64,000 nt of DNA from Gambelia wislizenii (taxonomy: Eukaryota > Chordata > Lepidosauria > Squamata > Crotaphytidae): the NCBI GenBank assembly GCA_030847615.1, contig JAUMIR010000003.1:21395001-21459000 (forward strand), given 5' to 3'. Both the position numbers and the translations under genes were made by a program. Positions 41,855-53,613 of this stretch are shown in pieces. The notes below the pieces were generated by a model, which was given only the letters and a program-made list of their open reading frames with translations, was not told where the DNA came from and ran no database searches. How positions within the stretch are numbered: position 1 is the stretch's first letter; every line of letters starts with the position of its first letter.

Positions 41855-43680
41855 CCCACACAATTCGCATAACAGATCGTTCTGTCTGTTGAGCTTGGAT
41901 GGTGCAAATGGCTAAGAATATCATTTCATTTGTTCTGGAGAAGAACTGACTGAAATTCACCAAACTCTATTAAAAAAGCAATGAAAGGAACTTCAGACAA
42001 AAGGAAGGAAGGAAGGAAGGAAAATGAAAACAAAACTAACAGATTAATATTTCCCGCAAAATAAGCATTACGCCAAATCTTGTCAGTAAAGGACATACCC
42101 ACCCACCCATGCCCGGTAAACAAGTGATACTTTACTGTGTTTAAGCATATTCCCTGAACAAGGCTTGGGTCCAAGAAACCAACCCAGCAGAAGGTGGAGA
42201 TAAGCGATGAGTTATCTAGCAACATCATGAATCTGTAAATATTATTTAAAAAAAAAACAAAAACAAAACACCAGCACTCTCCAGCATGCTCTTAGCCAAA
42301 AGAGCTCAATTTTAGATAGTGCTTCTCCAGGAACTTTGTACCACTCAAAAATGTCATGAGCACCCAACAATAATTAATAAGTATGTGCAAATATCCTCTA
42401 GGTTTCCACATTTTTTTAAAAAAGAAGATGAACAACTTTACTTCAAAAAATAGTTTCGAAAATACCAGCCAAGTCTCAGTTTTAATCACAACATTCATGA
42501 TGGAAACTCAGCAGCTATATGACAAAGGGAGATGCACATTCTGTAGAAGAAAGAAAGCAAAAAAGAAAGCCCTTTAAACAAACCCAAAAGCCAGCATTGC
42601 TAACCAAGACCATACGTTGCCCATAAAGAAAAGGGAATTTTGGCCGATAATTACAAATGCACACCTGCCATTTGTGACGGCAAAACATTTATTACTTTCA
42701 CTTCTGGCAGAACTAGGCTACTTTACTAACCCACAAAAACTTAACTGAAGACTTCTCTACAAACACCATCTGCTCTCTCTTTCCTTCACTCAAAACAAAG
42801 TAGTATATTTGGAGGGAGGGGGTAACACTCTTCTTCCACTCAACTTCTTGCACAATTGTGCTTATGCTGCAGCAACTTTATAGGCATTACAGTGAGAATA
42901 CTAGAAAACTGAAAACACACTTGTGCATCTCTCCTTTCAGAATGGAAATAATATTTGAAAACATTTGAAAAATGGTCAACAAATGAGTTTCTTAAGCATT
43001 GAGAAACACTGACAGAGAGTCCTAGACAAGTGAGCGTCTTCACAGTTCAGTACATAATCTGCATAAGAATTCACCTTTTGCACAGAAAAGGCAGAAAATT
43101 CTGTTTTCTGCACAAAAATATGAAAATAAAAATCTGTTTCCTACACACACACACAAATATTTCACACAAGTGGTAAATAATCTTCAAAAACTGCAGTTTT
43201 CAATGACTGTCTCACAATGAGAAAACAAAGGGTAAAATTATTTGTTGTCTGTGAGAATGAAATTTATGAAGATTTATATCCGTACTCTCCTGCAAAACAG
43301 AGGATTCATTTTTACCTCAAATATACAAGTTCTTCCACTCCTCCTTCTAACCTGAAATGTGGAACATGGACATGCCACTTGCTGAAATATATGGGACAAG
43401 AAGTAGATAGAACTGCAAATGTCAAGATGTGAGTCACATGCATGCCCACCTATTTTTGTGGCCTTCACTCCCGATTTGACATCGTGTCATCAAACATTGG
43501 TGGAGTAGTAGTGGTGAGAGGAACATGCATCCCCCCCCCAGCTTGACACATCAATAAATTTTATTCTAGGGGTGGGTGAGTTGAGAGGAATCAGGATTTA
43601 GGTGCAGCCATGATTGCAAGTTGCCCAGCCCTGAAGTAGAGACTAAAAAAATGAGACATTTCCCAGCGTTATACTCAACA
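41855..43680. other. Unassigned intergenic sequence
   Basis: A short (GGAA)n run at 42,001-42,022 and an A-rich CAAAAA stretch at about 42,247-42,270. Open frames show no domains. Confidence 0.5.
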
Positions 43681-43681
43681 C

Positions 43682-43893
43682 GGGTTTTTTTCACACTACA
43701 CAGTTATAGTCCTATGATTCTACTTTAATTGCTATGGTTACATCCTATGTAATTCTGAGGTTGGTAGTATGGTGAGGGAGCAGAGTTTGCTGACTGGGGC
43801 TCTCTAGACTGCATATCCCATGATTCCATGGGATGTTGCCATGGCAGCTAAAGTTGAATTATTGTGCTATAACCATGTAGTGCAAAAGGGCTC
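43682..43893. mobile_element. Palindromic MITE, family P, copy 4
   Basis: TTTTCACACTACACAGTTAT at the left and ATAACCATGTAGTGCAAAAG at the right are inverted; the core has TTTAATTGCTATGG and CCATGGCAGCTAAAG. Confidence 0.8.
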
Positions 43894-44213
43894 TTGATTA
43901 ATGATATCTATCCCCTATCAGAAGCCAACATCTCAGCTAGGGATGGGCAATTTAGTCTGTTTTCAGTCCTTCTTTCACATGTGTTCATTAATAAATCCAT
44001 GACATCCTATTTTGACAATATTCCATTTTAAAAAAAGAGGGGGAAGTCTTGTGGGAAGGACCATGAAAGAGTACTTCCTTTTCTTTCATAAAGAAGGCAA
44101 CAGTTTCTAGGGGGAAAAAAGAGGGGGGGAAACCCAGGTATCAGTAATTAAAAAACAAAACAAAAGGCTCACACTGAGACCCTGGAGAACCATTACACAT
44201 AAAGTAGAATTGA

Positions 44214-44453
44214 CAATACGGGCCCTTGGCATGAGTATTGGCTGGGGTTTGGTGCCAGGACTCCCTGTGGATACCAAAATCCATGGATGCTCAAGTCCCA
44301 TTATGCACAATGGCATAGTAAAATGGTGTCCCTTATATAAAATGGCAAAATCAATGTTTGCTTTTTGGATATATTTTTTTCTGTGGAAGAGTTTCAAGCT
44401 GTGGATGGTTGAAAACTATGGATGCAGAATCGATGGAAACGGAGGACCGACTG
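44214..44453. mobile_element. Tigger-like MITE, copy 4
   Basis: Interior GGTGTCCCTTATATAAAATG matches the other copies; right end GGAGGACCGACTG followed by TA. The left end is degraded. Confidence 0.8.
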
Positions 44454-44584
44454 TATTCTGCCAAATCAGGATGAGCCACTGTCACCCCCCCCCCGATGTT
44501 GCTATACTGCAATTCCTATAAGCCCAATGGTATATCCAGTGGTGAAGAACGATGGGAAACACAGACCAATAATATCTGGTGGCA

Positions 44585-44680
44585 TACCTGCCAATTCTCC
44601 CAATTTGACAGGAACAGTCCCAATTAATCCTTTATCATCCAACTTTTTCAGATGCTTTATGTTTATATTTGCAATTATGT
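44585..44680 (+). repeat. Dispersed repeat family C, copy 2
   Basis: Aligns loosely with 7,541-7,650; see that entry. Confidence 0.4.
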
Positions 44681-44689
44681 AGCCCAAAG

Positions 44690-45530
44690 AATATATAGCC
44701 ACCTTTAATATAACTGCAAAGGGCAAACAGAATAAATACAATTTTTAGACAAAAACTAGGTGCTCTAATATTAAATAAGATCCATTCAGCCCTACATATA
44801 GATATAATACGTATCCCCATGGCAGCCGTACATTTCTACGTTGCACAGGAAGAAACCAGGGCAATTATTCTGAGATTATTTGGCAACCTAGCAGTATTCT
44901 TTAATAAGCGTCTGTCCATTTACTATTACGGTATAGTCAGTACTGTACAAATTCAAAAAACTATTGGACTTTCATTATGTTTCTCTTTTCCCTTGGGTAA
45001 AGCAAATTTGTTTGGGGTTTAGTAAATATTGCAGCTTTTATCCAAAACACTGCTAGTGATTTTTCAACTTAGTTGCCAATTATTATTATTTTAAAGAAAA
45101 ATGAAGCAGGTGTAGAGAAGACAGAAGTGGTAGGGAAAATGTTATTCTCCTGATTTCTATGAAAACACACATACCGGAGTTACAAAAATGTGTGTAACCC
45201 TAGCTTTCTCATTCACTCCCCATTATTTTCTATGTCTCTGGGAATGAGTAGAAATGTGGATAGTATCTTCCTATGCTGAGAGGAGTTAATCCTTCAGGCG
45301 TTCATTCTCTGTGGATTCTGTTATACTTGACTATACTCACATTAAAGACAACAAATGTGTCTTCAGCTGGTTTTATCTAACTTCCATGAAAAATAGTATT
45401 TTACAGCACAGATGACAAATTCCACAGGTAAATACAAACTGGCTTTTGGAGGTTGGGAGCTGGATTTGGAGACCGTATCGCACCCTATTGGTATATATTC
45501 CATACTGTCCAGAATCCATTCTGAGTAGTA
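44690..45530. other. Unassigned intergenic sequence
   Basis: No gene or clear repeat recognised. Confidence 0.5.
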
Positions 45531-45532
45531 TT

Positions 45533-45968
45533 TATTTTATTTTATTTTATTTTATTTTATTTTATTTTATTTTATTTATATGCCACCTTTCTCCCTGAGT
45601 GGGACCCAAGGCAGCTCACAAATGAAAGCAGTTAAAACCTAACAATTAAAATAATCTCATTTAAAACAATATAAAATTATGCTTAAAAGACACAAAAGTT
45701 AAAAACATAAATAAACACAGCACACACCCCAATAAAAAGCCACCCTGAAAGTGATAAGATATTAAAAGCCTGCTTGAACTGAAACATCTTTGCCTGCTGA
45801 TGAAAGGAAAGCAGGGAGGGGACCAACCTAGCCTCGCGTGGAAGGTCATTCCAGAGGGTGGAAGCAGCCACTGAGAAGGCTCTCTTTTTTGTCCTCACCA
45901 AGAAAACCTGTGATGGTGGAAGGACTGAGAGAAAGGCTTCCCCAGATGATCTCCAGATGATCCCCTTC
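45533..45968 (-). mobile_element. L2 LINE 3' end with (TTTTA)n
   Basis: (TTTTA)n at 45,533-45,580, then ATATGCCACCTTTCTCCCTG and the L2 3' region on the minus strand, ending within the RT C-terminus (45,683-46,012 encodes VAASTLWNDLPREARLVPSL). 5' truncated. Confidence 0.8.
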
Positions 45969-46014
45969 TGACATAGAAAAGGGCTCTGTCTGGGGCTGTT
46001 CCCTAGATGCATTT

Positions 46015-46190
46015 TGAATCATCACAAAATCGAGTTGGAAAGGAATCCAAGGACCATCTAAGCCAATATTCTGCCATGCTAAAGCACTCGTGAGCGATGG
46101 CCATCCGACTTTTGTTGAAAGGCCCACCATTCTCCAAGGCAATCCCCTTGAAACCCTTTGAAGAGGAGACCATAACTTGCTGACACAAGC
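46015..46190 (-). mobile_element. Diverged CR1 3' fragment
   Basis: ATCACAAAATCGAGTTGGAA, GACCATCTAAGCCAATATTC and GCGATGGCCATCCGACTTTT follow the order of the CR1 3' region (octamer remnant, CCATCCAGTCC, GATGGCCATCCAGCC) with many changes. Confidence 0.6.
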
Positions 46191-46194
46191 ATGT

Positions 46195-47860
46195 TTCACA
46201 TGCATATTGTCCCGGATAAATCCTTGGAAAGCCAAGACAGTCAGTGTACAGCAGGGGATAAAATCGTGCAGTCGTTCAGATGATGACTGCAACTTCTACA
46301 GGCCATGGCGTAGCCAGTGCTGAGGAATTCTGGGAGTTAAGAATCCAACAACATCTGGAGGCTCAAGTGATTCCTCCCCCTGGGATAGATGGACAAATAG
46401 ACTGATGTGATAGAAGCCTGTTTTTGTACTTAACGTGCAAGATGGATGCGTAGATAAACTGGGAGCCAGATGAACTCAGTTATCCTTGAGTCCCAGTTTC
46501 CTTGGACATTCTATATAGGTACAACAATATGCCAGACCTGGACTTCTACTACAACTCTCAGGTGAAAAGAAACATTTGGATGTTAATTCTGGTAAGTCAC
46601 ACAAAGTAGGCAAGACACTGGAGAAGAGAGCGATCACTACATTAGAATCTCAGGCCTCCACATCCTTGAACACAGTGATCCTAGTCGAGTCCAGATTAAT
46701 TTGTTTACAAAAGAATATTTTCCAGTGTATTTAGCATAATCCATTGCTAGCTTTCAGCACAAATTATTTTCACCTTACTTTTGAACATTTTGTACCAACG
46801 AGCCTTTGTCAAACACATTTGAAAAGTCACTCACTTTGCTCTTTGGGGCATCTTCTGCATGATATGCCTGTACAATCAGCCCTCTCCAATCACTGCCTCA
46901 TGATCTTAAGAGTGCAGAACAGAAAAATGTCAGCACCACTTAGCAATCTGGGATGACCAAGGTGCATTTCATTTATCTTGATGACCTTCTCTTTCATTTT
47001 TTTTTTAACTATGGCTAAAATATTCTCTCTAGGGAGAAGGCAAGGAATTCATATGAGACACCTAACAGCTTATCTGACTTCACCTTTCAACTTGATTTCA
47101 GCTCTGCTTGTCAAACTTATATGTCAAGAAGTGGTTTGGTGATTCTTATTCATAGTTCTTTCATTGCTTCCTAATGCTGCTTGCATTTCAGCCAAGCCGA
47201 AGAGATTTTGAACATTCTGCTGAAGACACAAAAATGGATAAAGCTGAAAATATTTTGGTAACTTATTTAGAGGGTTCCTGAAATTTCTCAGAAGTCAGGT
47301 TTCTGATATTTTTCTCTCAATCACCTTCCCTAGAAAAGGTCACTTTCTGGAATTTTCTCTGAATATATTTCACCATTGTTATGTTAGTTGCTCCCTGTCC
47401 CCACCTGCAAAGTCCTAGGATAACAATAGATCTGGACCACTGTGGAGGACACAAAATGGTGGCCAGGCTTACCACACAGTTGCTGATACTGTCACTTAAG
47501 AGTGACAGCATGCCAGCAATAAAATAAAAACCCTTAGAAAAATGAGAAAGAAACTATGTTACTATCTTTGCTAATGAAGAGCCTCAGCCAGGGGAAAGTT
47601 GGTTGAAGAATACCACCCTTCCCTAGGAAAATTCTGTGAAATAGTTCCCCCACATTCTCTGCCCATAAATAGAGTGGAGGCTTGTGAGATGAACTTTTAG
47701 ATGTAGTTCTGCTATCTGGTATTGGAAGTGTTTGGTTTATTTCAAAGTTTTTAGAGGGGAAATAGCCAGGCTGACTGGGGGGTTCTGGGAGTTTTCCTCC
47801 ATAAAGTTTTCCAAGCCCTGAATTCAGTATCATAAGCACTAGCTCATCTGGGATGTAGTT
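46195..47860. other. Unassigned intergenic sequence
   Basis: 46,320-46,380 (AATTCTGGGAGTTAAGAATC, AACATCTGGAGGC) looks like a fragment of a common reptile repeat. The rest is unassigned; frames at 47,534-47,875 show no domain. Confidence 0.45.
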
Positions 47861-47863
47861 ATT

Positions 47864-48066
47864 GAGCCTTATCACACTACACTGTTATAGCACTATTATT
47901 TAACTGCCTCCTGTGAAATTCTGGGGTTTGTAGTTTAGTGACACCTAGGAGTTGTCTGGCAGAGAATGCTAAATGCCCCTCCCTAAACTGTAAATCCCAG
48001 GATTCCACAGGAGGCAGTCATAGCACTTTGAGTGGAATAATAGTGCTACAACAGTGTAGTGTGAGT
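47864..48066. mobile_element. Palindromic MITE, family P, copy 5 (best preserved)
   Basis: CACACTACACTGTTATAGCA (from 47,873) and TGCTACAACAGTGTAGTGTG are near-perfect inverted ends. CCTGTGAAATTCTGGGGTTT faces AAATCCCAGGATTCCACAGG in the core. Confidence 0.85.
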
Positions 48067-48398
48067 TGCATAGACCAGTCACAAAAATATAACAAAGTAC
48101 AGCTTTATACCACATTACACCATTTGTCTATCTCACCCAATACTGTCTACTCTGACTTGGCAACACCTTTCTATAGACTTGGAAAAAGAATTTCCTGCCC
48201 CAGTATTTCATGCACTGGAAATACTGGGATGTTTTATTATACAGAAAGCATATGTTCTACCACTGAATTATGCCAGAGTGATAGAAGGGAGTGGAGATTG
48301 ACCAGTTTTGAAGTTGGAGTATATTTTCATCTCACCAAGAGCTGAAGGACAAGTTATCCCAATGCTGACTCACTCCCATAGAAGCCTGAGACACGGGT

Positions 48399-48614
48399 TG
48401 CTGACACATTGCAGAAATAATGCATTTTGACACCACTTTAACTGCCATGGTTCAATACTATGGAATTCTGGGATTTGTAGTTTTATGAGATATTTAGCCT
48501 TCTATGTCAGAGAGCTCTGGTGCCACAACATACAACAAATCCCAGGATTCCATAGGAAGGTGCCAGGATAGTTAAAGTGGTGTCAAACTGCCTTATTTCT
48601 GCAGTGTGTCAGCA
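48399..48614. mobile_element. Palindromic MITE, family Q
   Basis: Ends TGCTGACACATTGCAGAAAT and ATTTCTGCAGTGTGTCAGCA are inverted with one mismatch. The core (CACTTTAACTGCCATGGTTC, GGATTTGTAGTTTTATGAG) is related to family P, but the ends differ. Confidence 0.85.
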
Positions 48615-48619
48615 GCCAT

Positions 48620-50540
48620 AGTTAATTGCTTCTCATCCCCAATACAGAAAGGAATAGAAGATATAGCAACATTTTACTTTAGGCACTCCATCTTCTCATT
48701 ACCAATTCACTTTCACACAAGTGAGAAGTGGGGTGAATAACCCCTCTGAAAGTACAGAGGTGAAAAAAGTCTTTCAGAATGATCTAAAGAAGGAGGAGTT
48801 CTCATAATATAACTCCTTCATTTTTGCCAGGTATTTTGGTTTTTGTTACCTTCCCACCCACTTGTAACCCACCAAATAGGTTCTTTTCTGTTCTCTTTTT
48901 TTGGGGGGGGGATATTTATCACAGGACATGATGATTTCATGGATCCACACTAAAAGAGGTGTGTGTGTGTGTGTTATAAACTGTGGCATATAATGCTGAG
49001 ACTGGGGTGTCTTCCTATTTTTTGAAATGTTTTTATTGTTATTTTTCTTAGAGTCACAGTGCATGAGTGAAATAGGGGAACCTCATTTCAGTGTAAAAGT
49101 GTTATTTCAGTATGTCACTGATGCACAATGGTGGCATAACTCTAAAAACAAAATTTAAAACAAGGAAAAGGGGGAGAAAAGGAAGAAAGACTTGTTTTTG
49201 TCTTTGCCACCTTCCATTTTGAAACCATCCAGCATGTAGCCTACATCACAATAAACATCACTAGGGAAGTGGCCAAAAGCCCTGGTATGAATCAGGACAA
49301 TAAATGTACACATGCACCTTGGGACATTTTTGATCCAATATGTCTCAGAATGTTTTTTTTAAAAAAATAACAATTAGAGGAGAGGAATAAAAGGTTGCAA
49401 CAAAATGTCATTTGGGACATTTTGAGAACTACATCTATAAATACCGACTCTCCACTGACATTTGCTCTGTTTTGTCCCTTCATCTGTGGTTAAGATATAT
49501 CCTGAAGTATTGAAATACCTTCTCATTAAAGACTGTTCCTTCTTTATTAGAACAATTGACTCTCTGGCCAGATTGGTCAACCTTGCACAACCTTGGTTGG
49601 ACCCTTCTGAGTACTTATCACATGCACAACTATTGCTAGATGAAATCATCAGGCTCAATGTCCTGGTTCCTCCTCCTATGAAGTATTGTATTTTTGTTAC
49701 CCCACCTCCTCCAAGTTCTATCTGGAACAGTTTACCCATGATCTTTCTCCTCTAAGAGTCCAAAGGGAATCATATATATTTCAGGCAATGTTAATTCCTT
49801 CACGTCTTATACTCGTGCCTGCCCATCTGTCAGTTCCATAAGAGAGCCAGCTCCCTGCTGGCTTATTTGAAGTTACCTTCTGTGTCCCCTTGATCTATTG
49901 TAATCATTCTCCTTTATCCACATGTGCAAGTGTTTTATTTTAGACGGAAGGCCGAATAATTTTTTTAAAATCTCTCTCCACTACAAACGACACTGTTTAT
50001 CCATTTTTAATATGGTGAAGTTAGGTAATGCCCTTCAAATCAAAACATGTTTAAAATTAAGCATGCACTTTACTGTTTCACTGTATATGAATTTTTGTAC
50101 TTAAAATTCATTTTCAGTATATCAACCTTTGCAGCAACATTATTGACTTCATCTTATTTTTTTTCCCATGTATCTTTCACTGTTCACATGAACAACTTCC
50201 AAGATCAGATTACCGAACTTTAAAAGAGGAGAGATACAGCAGTAAGGGGAGCCTTCAGCTACCCTGCTATCTCTTGGAAGTTAACCTCTGCTGAAAATTA
50301 AAGATCTAATACACTTTGACTTGCCTTACTGACAATTTCATTTTCCAGAAGGTGAAGGAGATTGGTTATCCTAGAGCCAATCCTCACCAATAGGGAAGAA
50401 CTGATTGATACTAAGGAAGTTCGAAGTTTAGGTGGAAGTGATCCTGTCATCTTGGGATTCATTATGTGAACAAAATGGAAAGCTGAGCATGCGGAACATG
50501 CTGTGGAAAATGCTGAGAGACATAAGCTATCATGCATGTG
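48620..50540. other. Unassigned intergenic sequence
   Basis: A G/T run near 48,895-48,975. The 97-residue plus frame at 49,462-49,755 contains no motif I recognise. No gene supported. Confidence 0.5.
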
Positions 50541-50542
50541 TG

Positions 50543-50770
50543 TGTATGTATGCTTTCAAGTCACCTGTCAACCTATGGCAACCTTATGAATTTAATAGGG
50601 TTTTCAAAAGCAAGGAATACTCAGAGGTGGTTTTGCCAGTTTCTTCCTCTGAGATATAGTCTACAGCACCTGGTATTCATTGGCAATCTCCCATGCAAGT
50701 ACTAACCATGGCTGATCCTGCTTAGCTTCTAAGACAACAGGATCTGCTGCCTTTAGGGCATTGCTTTGTG
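50543..50770 (-). mobile_element. 5S rRNA-derived SINE, copy 4
   Basis: Minus strand; 5S part at right (GCAATCTCCCATGCAAGTAC, GGCTGATCCTGCTTAGCTTC), body at left (CTTTCAAGTCACCTGTCAAC, ATGAATTTAATAGGG). Confidence 0.9.
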
Positions 50771-51403
50771 CAATTGCTGGGATCTGCTGGAAATAGACTC
50801 CCCTGGCTCTTTATCTGCAGCTCCCTGGAGGTTGAATATGACCCAGAGAACTGCAGAACATGCTGAGCTGCATAAGCTATGGTGCAAGGGAAAAGGAAAG
50901 GGAGGGATCCCTAAAAACTGGGCAGATCCACCTTTCTTGAGTTCTGTATGCTGTAGGAAAGGCTCCCTGTGCGACTTTCAGGCATCTCCCTGCATCACAG
51001 ATGATCCTGCTTAGTTGAGCCCAGAGTCTGACATGAGCCAGAATATGGTTTCAATTCACTGGATGCAAAATACTCAAAGAGAATGGAACTCAAAATGAGT
51101 GGAGATTTCAAAAAAGTAAGATAATGGAGGCACAGTTTCAAACAATTTCAATGGGGAAGAAAAATAGGAGGCACCTAAAGAAACAAAGGTAGCTGCCTAA
51201 AGGGATTTCTTGGTTGCAGCAAAGATTGTCTGTCCTGTCACACCACTGGAAAGCAACACCCACCCAACAATCAAGGAGTGGTTAATCTGGGTTTTGGAAA
51301 CACTTGAAACAGAAAATCTGACTAATAATAACCACAGCAATGTTTTGTTTATCCCACTGGCTTGAGCAAAAAATATTTTATACTAGTTTATACATGAAAG
51401 TTT
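50771..51403. other. Unassigned intergenic sequence
   Basis: No gene or repeat recognised. AACTGCAGAACATGCTGAG near 50,849 echoes GGAACATGCTGTGG near 50,493 on the other side of the SINE, but too weakly to call. Confidence 0.45.
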
Positions 51404-51408
51404 GGTAA

Positions 51409-51845
51409 TGTCAGGGTTGGTCCTGAATGTGACCATCTCCTGCCAAAAATCATTGTAACATATTGTGTTTCTATTTCTGTCTCTGTGTTGGAAGTTTGCA
51501 TTTTTCTGTGCTTTTAACAAGTTTGTATTCTACGGGGAGACAAGGGAGGATGGTATGTGTCTGGAAAATTGGATGAGTGTCCTTGCACCTGCAGAGGGCT
51601 GTTGGAACAGTAGGTGGTGCCCGCTCTCGGTGAGAAAGGGGAGTGTGGATAATGGATAGCCAATGATCGTATAGCCTGCCAAATTTTATAGATTGTAAAT
51701 TCTTTTTATTCTACTGCTTTGTAAATAGTTTTCATTTGAAGCAACAATTTGTATGGTTCGCACTTTAGATTTCTGTAGCAATAAAGCTTACTATTTTAAC
51801 TCTGAAGCTGCTGGCTACTAAGTGTGAGGAAGCCAGTACATGGCA
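51409..51845 (+). mobile_element. Probable solo LTR (437 bp)
   Basis: Begins TGTCAGGG and ends CATGGCA (TG...CA ends with near-inverted TGTCA/TGGCA). The pentamer GGTAA sits immediately on both sides (51,404-51,408 and 51,846-51,850). An AATAAA signal at 51,779-51,784, about 60 bases before the end, fits the R region of an LTR on the plus strand. No internal retroviral or retrotransposon sequence adjoins it, so it would be what recombination between two LTRs leaves behind. Ty3/gypsy or endogenous retrovirus origin cannot be told apart here. Confidence 0.6.
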
Positions 51846-52084
51846 GGTAAAGCACATATGATCCAAATACAAGTTAAGCAAAAGGTTGGTACAAGGCTGG
51901 TCAAACTTCATCTCCATTTAAGGGAGAATCGAATACAGGTCTGTACAGGGAAGCTATGCTGTGGATGCAGAAAGAGGAGATGTTTTAAAAAAAGAGAAAT
52001 TGTTAATATTTAGTACATGATATGAACAAACATGACTCCCATAAAACTTCACAATGTATTCTTTTCCAGGTGTTACCAGCCCCT

Positions 52085-52895
52085 TTGCATATAATAATTG
52101 GTAATATTTAATAATTTGGCTAACTGTGGCCTTCCACGAGTGTAGCCAGTAAATCAGGAACTCCCCAAAACCAGGAATCCCAAGGACTGAGCACTGAGTG
52201 TAAGTCATGCATACACTAGGAAGGGCCCATCACAAATTCCAAAGAAAGGTAACCTGTAGGGCAACTCCTTGCCTAAACACCTGGCTAATCTAATCAAGCA
52301 TAGCTGAGGTATCCAAGTTTTATAAAAAGTTGATTCCTCTCTTCCTCCACCACAACCAAAGAGGGCTGCTTGCTTCAATTAATTTCAAATTGTTAACACA
52401 TTAAAGGTCGTTAATGTCTCCATTGTTTTAGCCTGGGAACATCCATGAAGCATTGCCTTTCACTCTAAATCCTATCCCCTGAAAGGAAATAAAAACATCT
52501 TAAAAATTCCAATCAAGCACACACAGTTCCTCTCCCTACCTCCATGTTATGTGGCGTCAGAACACGCACTGAGACCCCGTCACTGCAGGAATCTCTGCTC
52601 TACAGGACAGGTGTCGTATCATCCCAAAACTCCCCTCACTTTATTCCTCTATCCAAATACTTCCTACTTTATTTGCTAGCCTTGTATGAATGCTTAAAGC
52701 TTCAATATTTGTGTGAATGTTGTTATTATTTCCTTAATAAAATCAATTAATTGTACTATTTAGTTTAAAATCTCCTCCTTAGTACCTGTATAAATAGGTC
52801 TCAAGGACCTGCTTGTTGCCCACCTCTCATATTGCCAAGTTGAGTATATTGATTCCCCAAATAAATATTGATACTTTATAGGGTCCCAAAAAACC
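52085..52895. mobile_element. Unnamed 0.8-kb dispersed repeat, family D, copy 2
   Basis: Same block order and orientation as 41,031-41,850. It ends about 25 bases before the copia LTR begins. Confidence 0.6.
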
Positions 52896-52919
52896 TCAAG
52901 CAGGGGGGACAAGTTTCAA

Positions 52920-52924
52920 GAACA
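52920..52924. other. Target duplication GAACA, left copy
   Basis: GAACA directly outside the left LTR equals 58,369-58,373 directly outside the right LTR: the 5-bp duplication made by copia-type integrase. Confidence 0.9.
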
Positions 52925-53565
52925 TGTTGGAAGGTAATGAGTCTAAAAATAAAATTGCAGGATCTAGTCCTTTAAAAACAACAAGAATTATCTCCTTTTT
53001 AAAAAGGTAAAATCATTCAGTCACATTTGACTTCACGCTTTATGCAGAGTGCGATTAAGAAGAAGACTTAAGCTCTATTATCATTTGAAAGTGTATTCAG
53101 AGATCTGGGATCACCCAGTTAAATTAGACTCATTACAAAACAAAGGAGTCAGTTTAAAATGCAAAACAAAGTTTACTGAAGGTATATCAGTCTCAATCTA
53201 CATACTAAAACAAACATAAGAAAAGGTCCCTAAACTGACTAAGAATGGGTAGGAAAGACTCACCAGCCTTGGCTGGGTTCCGATGCATCATGGCATGGTT
53301 ACAGGAAAGCTTAAGATGCCTCCATTCTCATGGAGAGTCAGATTCAGAAGAAGAAAGGAGTCACACAAAAGCAATAAAATTCAAATTAGGTCATGTGTGA
53401 ATCATCCAGCACTTCTAGTTGGCTAGAAGTGCCCAGTGAAGTAAGAGAAGGGAATTTTGGGAGAACAAAATGCATGCAGGGAAAAACCCTAGACTTATCT
53501 AAGATTGTGAATGAGGTACACAAGATTGCTTTTACATTACAATGATTATTTCCCCACATACAACA
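52925..53565 (-). repeat. Copia 3' LTR
   Basis: 641 bp. On the element's strand it starts TGTTGTATGTGGGG and ends CCTTCCAACA. Compared base by base with the 5' LTR, the only difference I found is C at 53,116 versus T at 57,919. A perfect hairpin GCACTTCTAG-TTGG-CTAGAAGTGC lies at 53,409-53,432, and the palindrome CCAGCCTTGGCTGG at about 53,263-53,276. Confidence 0.97.
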
Positions 53566-53576
53566 TTCCCCTTCTC
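53566..53576 (-). promoter_or_regulatory. Polypurine tract
   Basis: On the minus strand GAGAAGGGGAA directly precedes the 3' LTR. RNase H leaves this purine run as primer for plus-strand DNA synthesis. Confidence 0.85.
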
Positions 53577-53613
53577 AATCATAGGGTGCTTCAGGAACAA
53601 TCTTCATTTCTCC

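Noticed and set aside
49462..49755. 97-residue frame
   Set aside because: No recognisable motif; the length is within chance for AT-moderate sequence.
51465..51659. Small frame with a hydrophobic start
   Set aside because: It lies entirely within the probable solo LTR.
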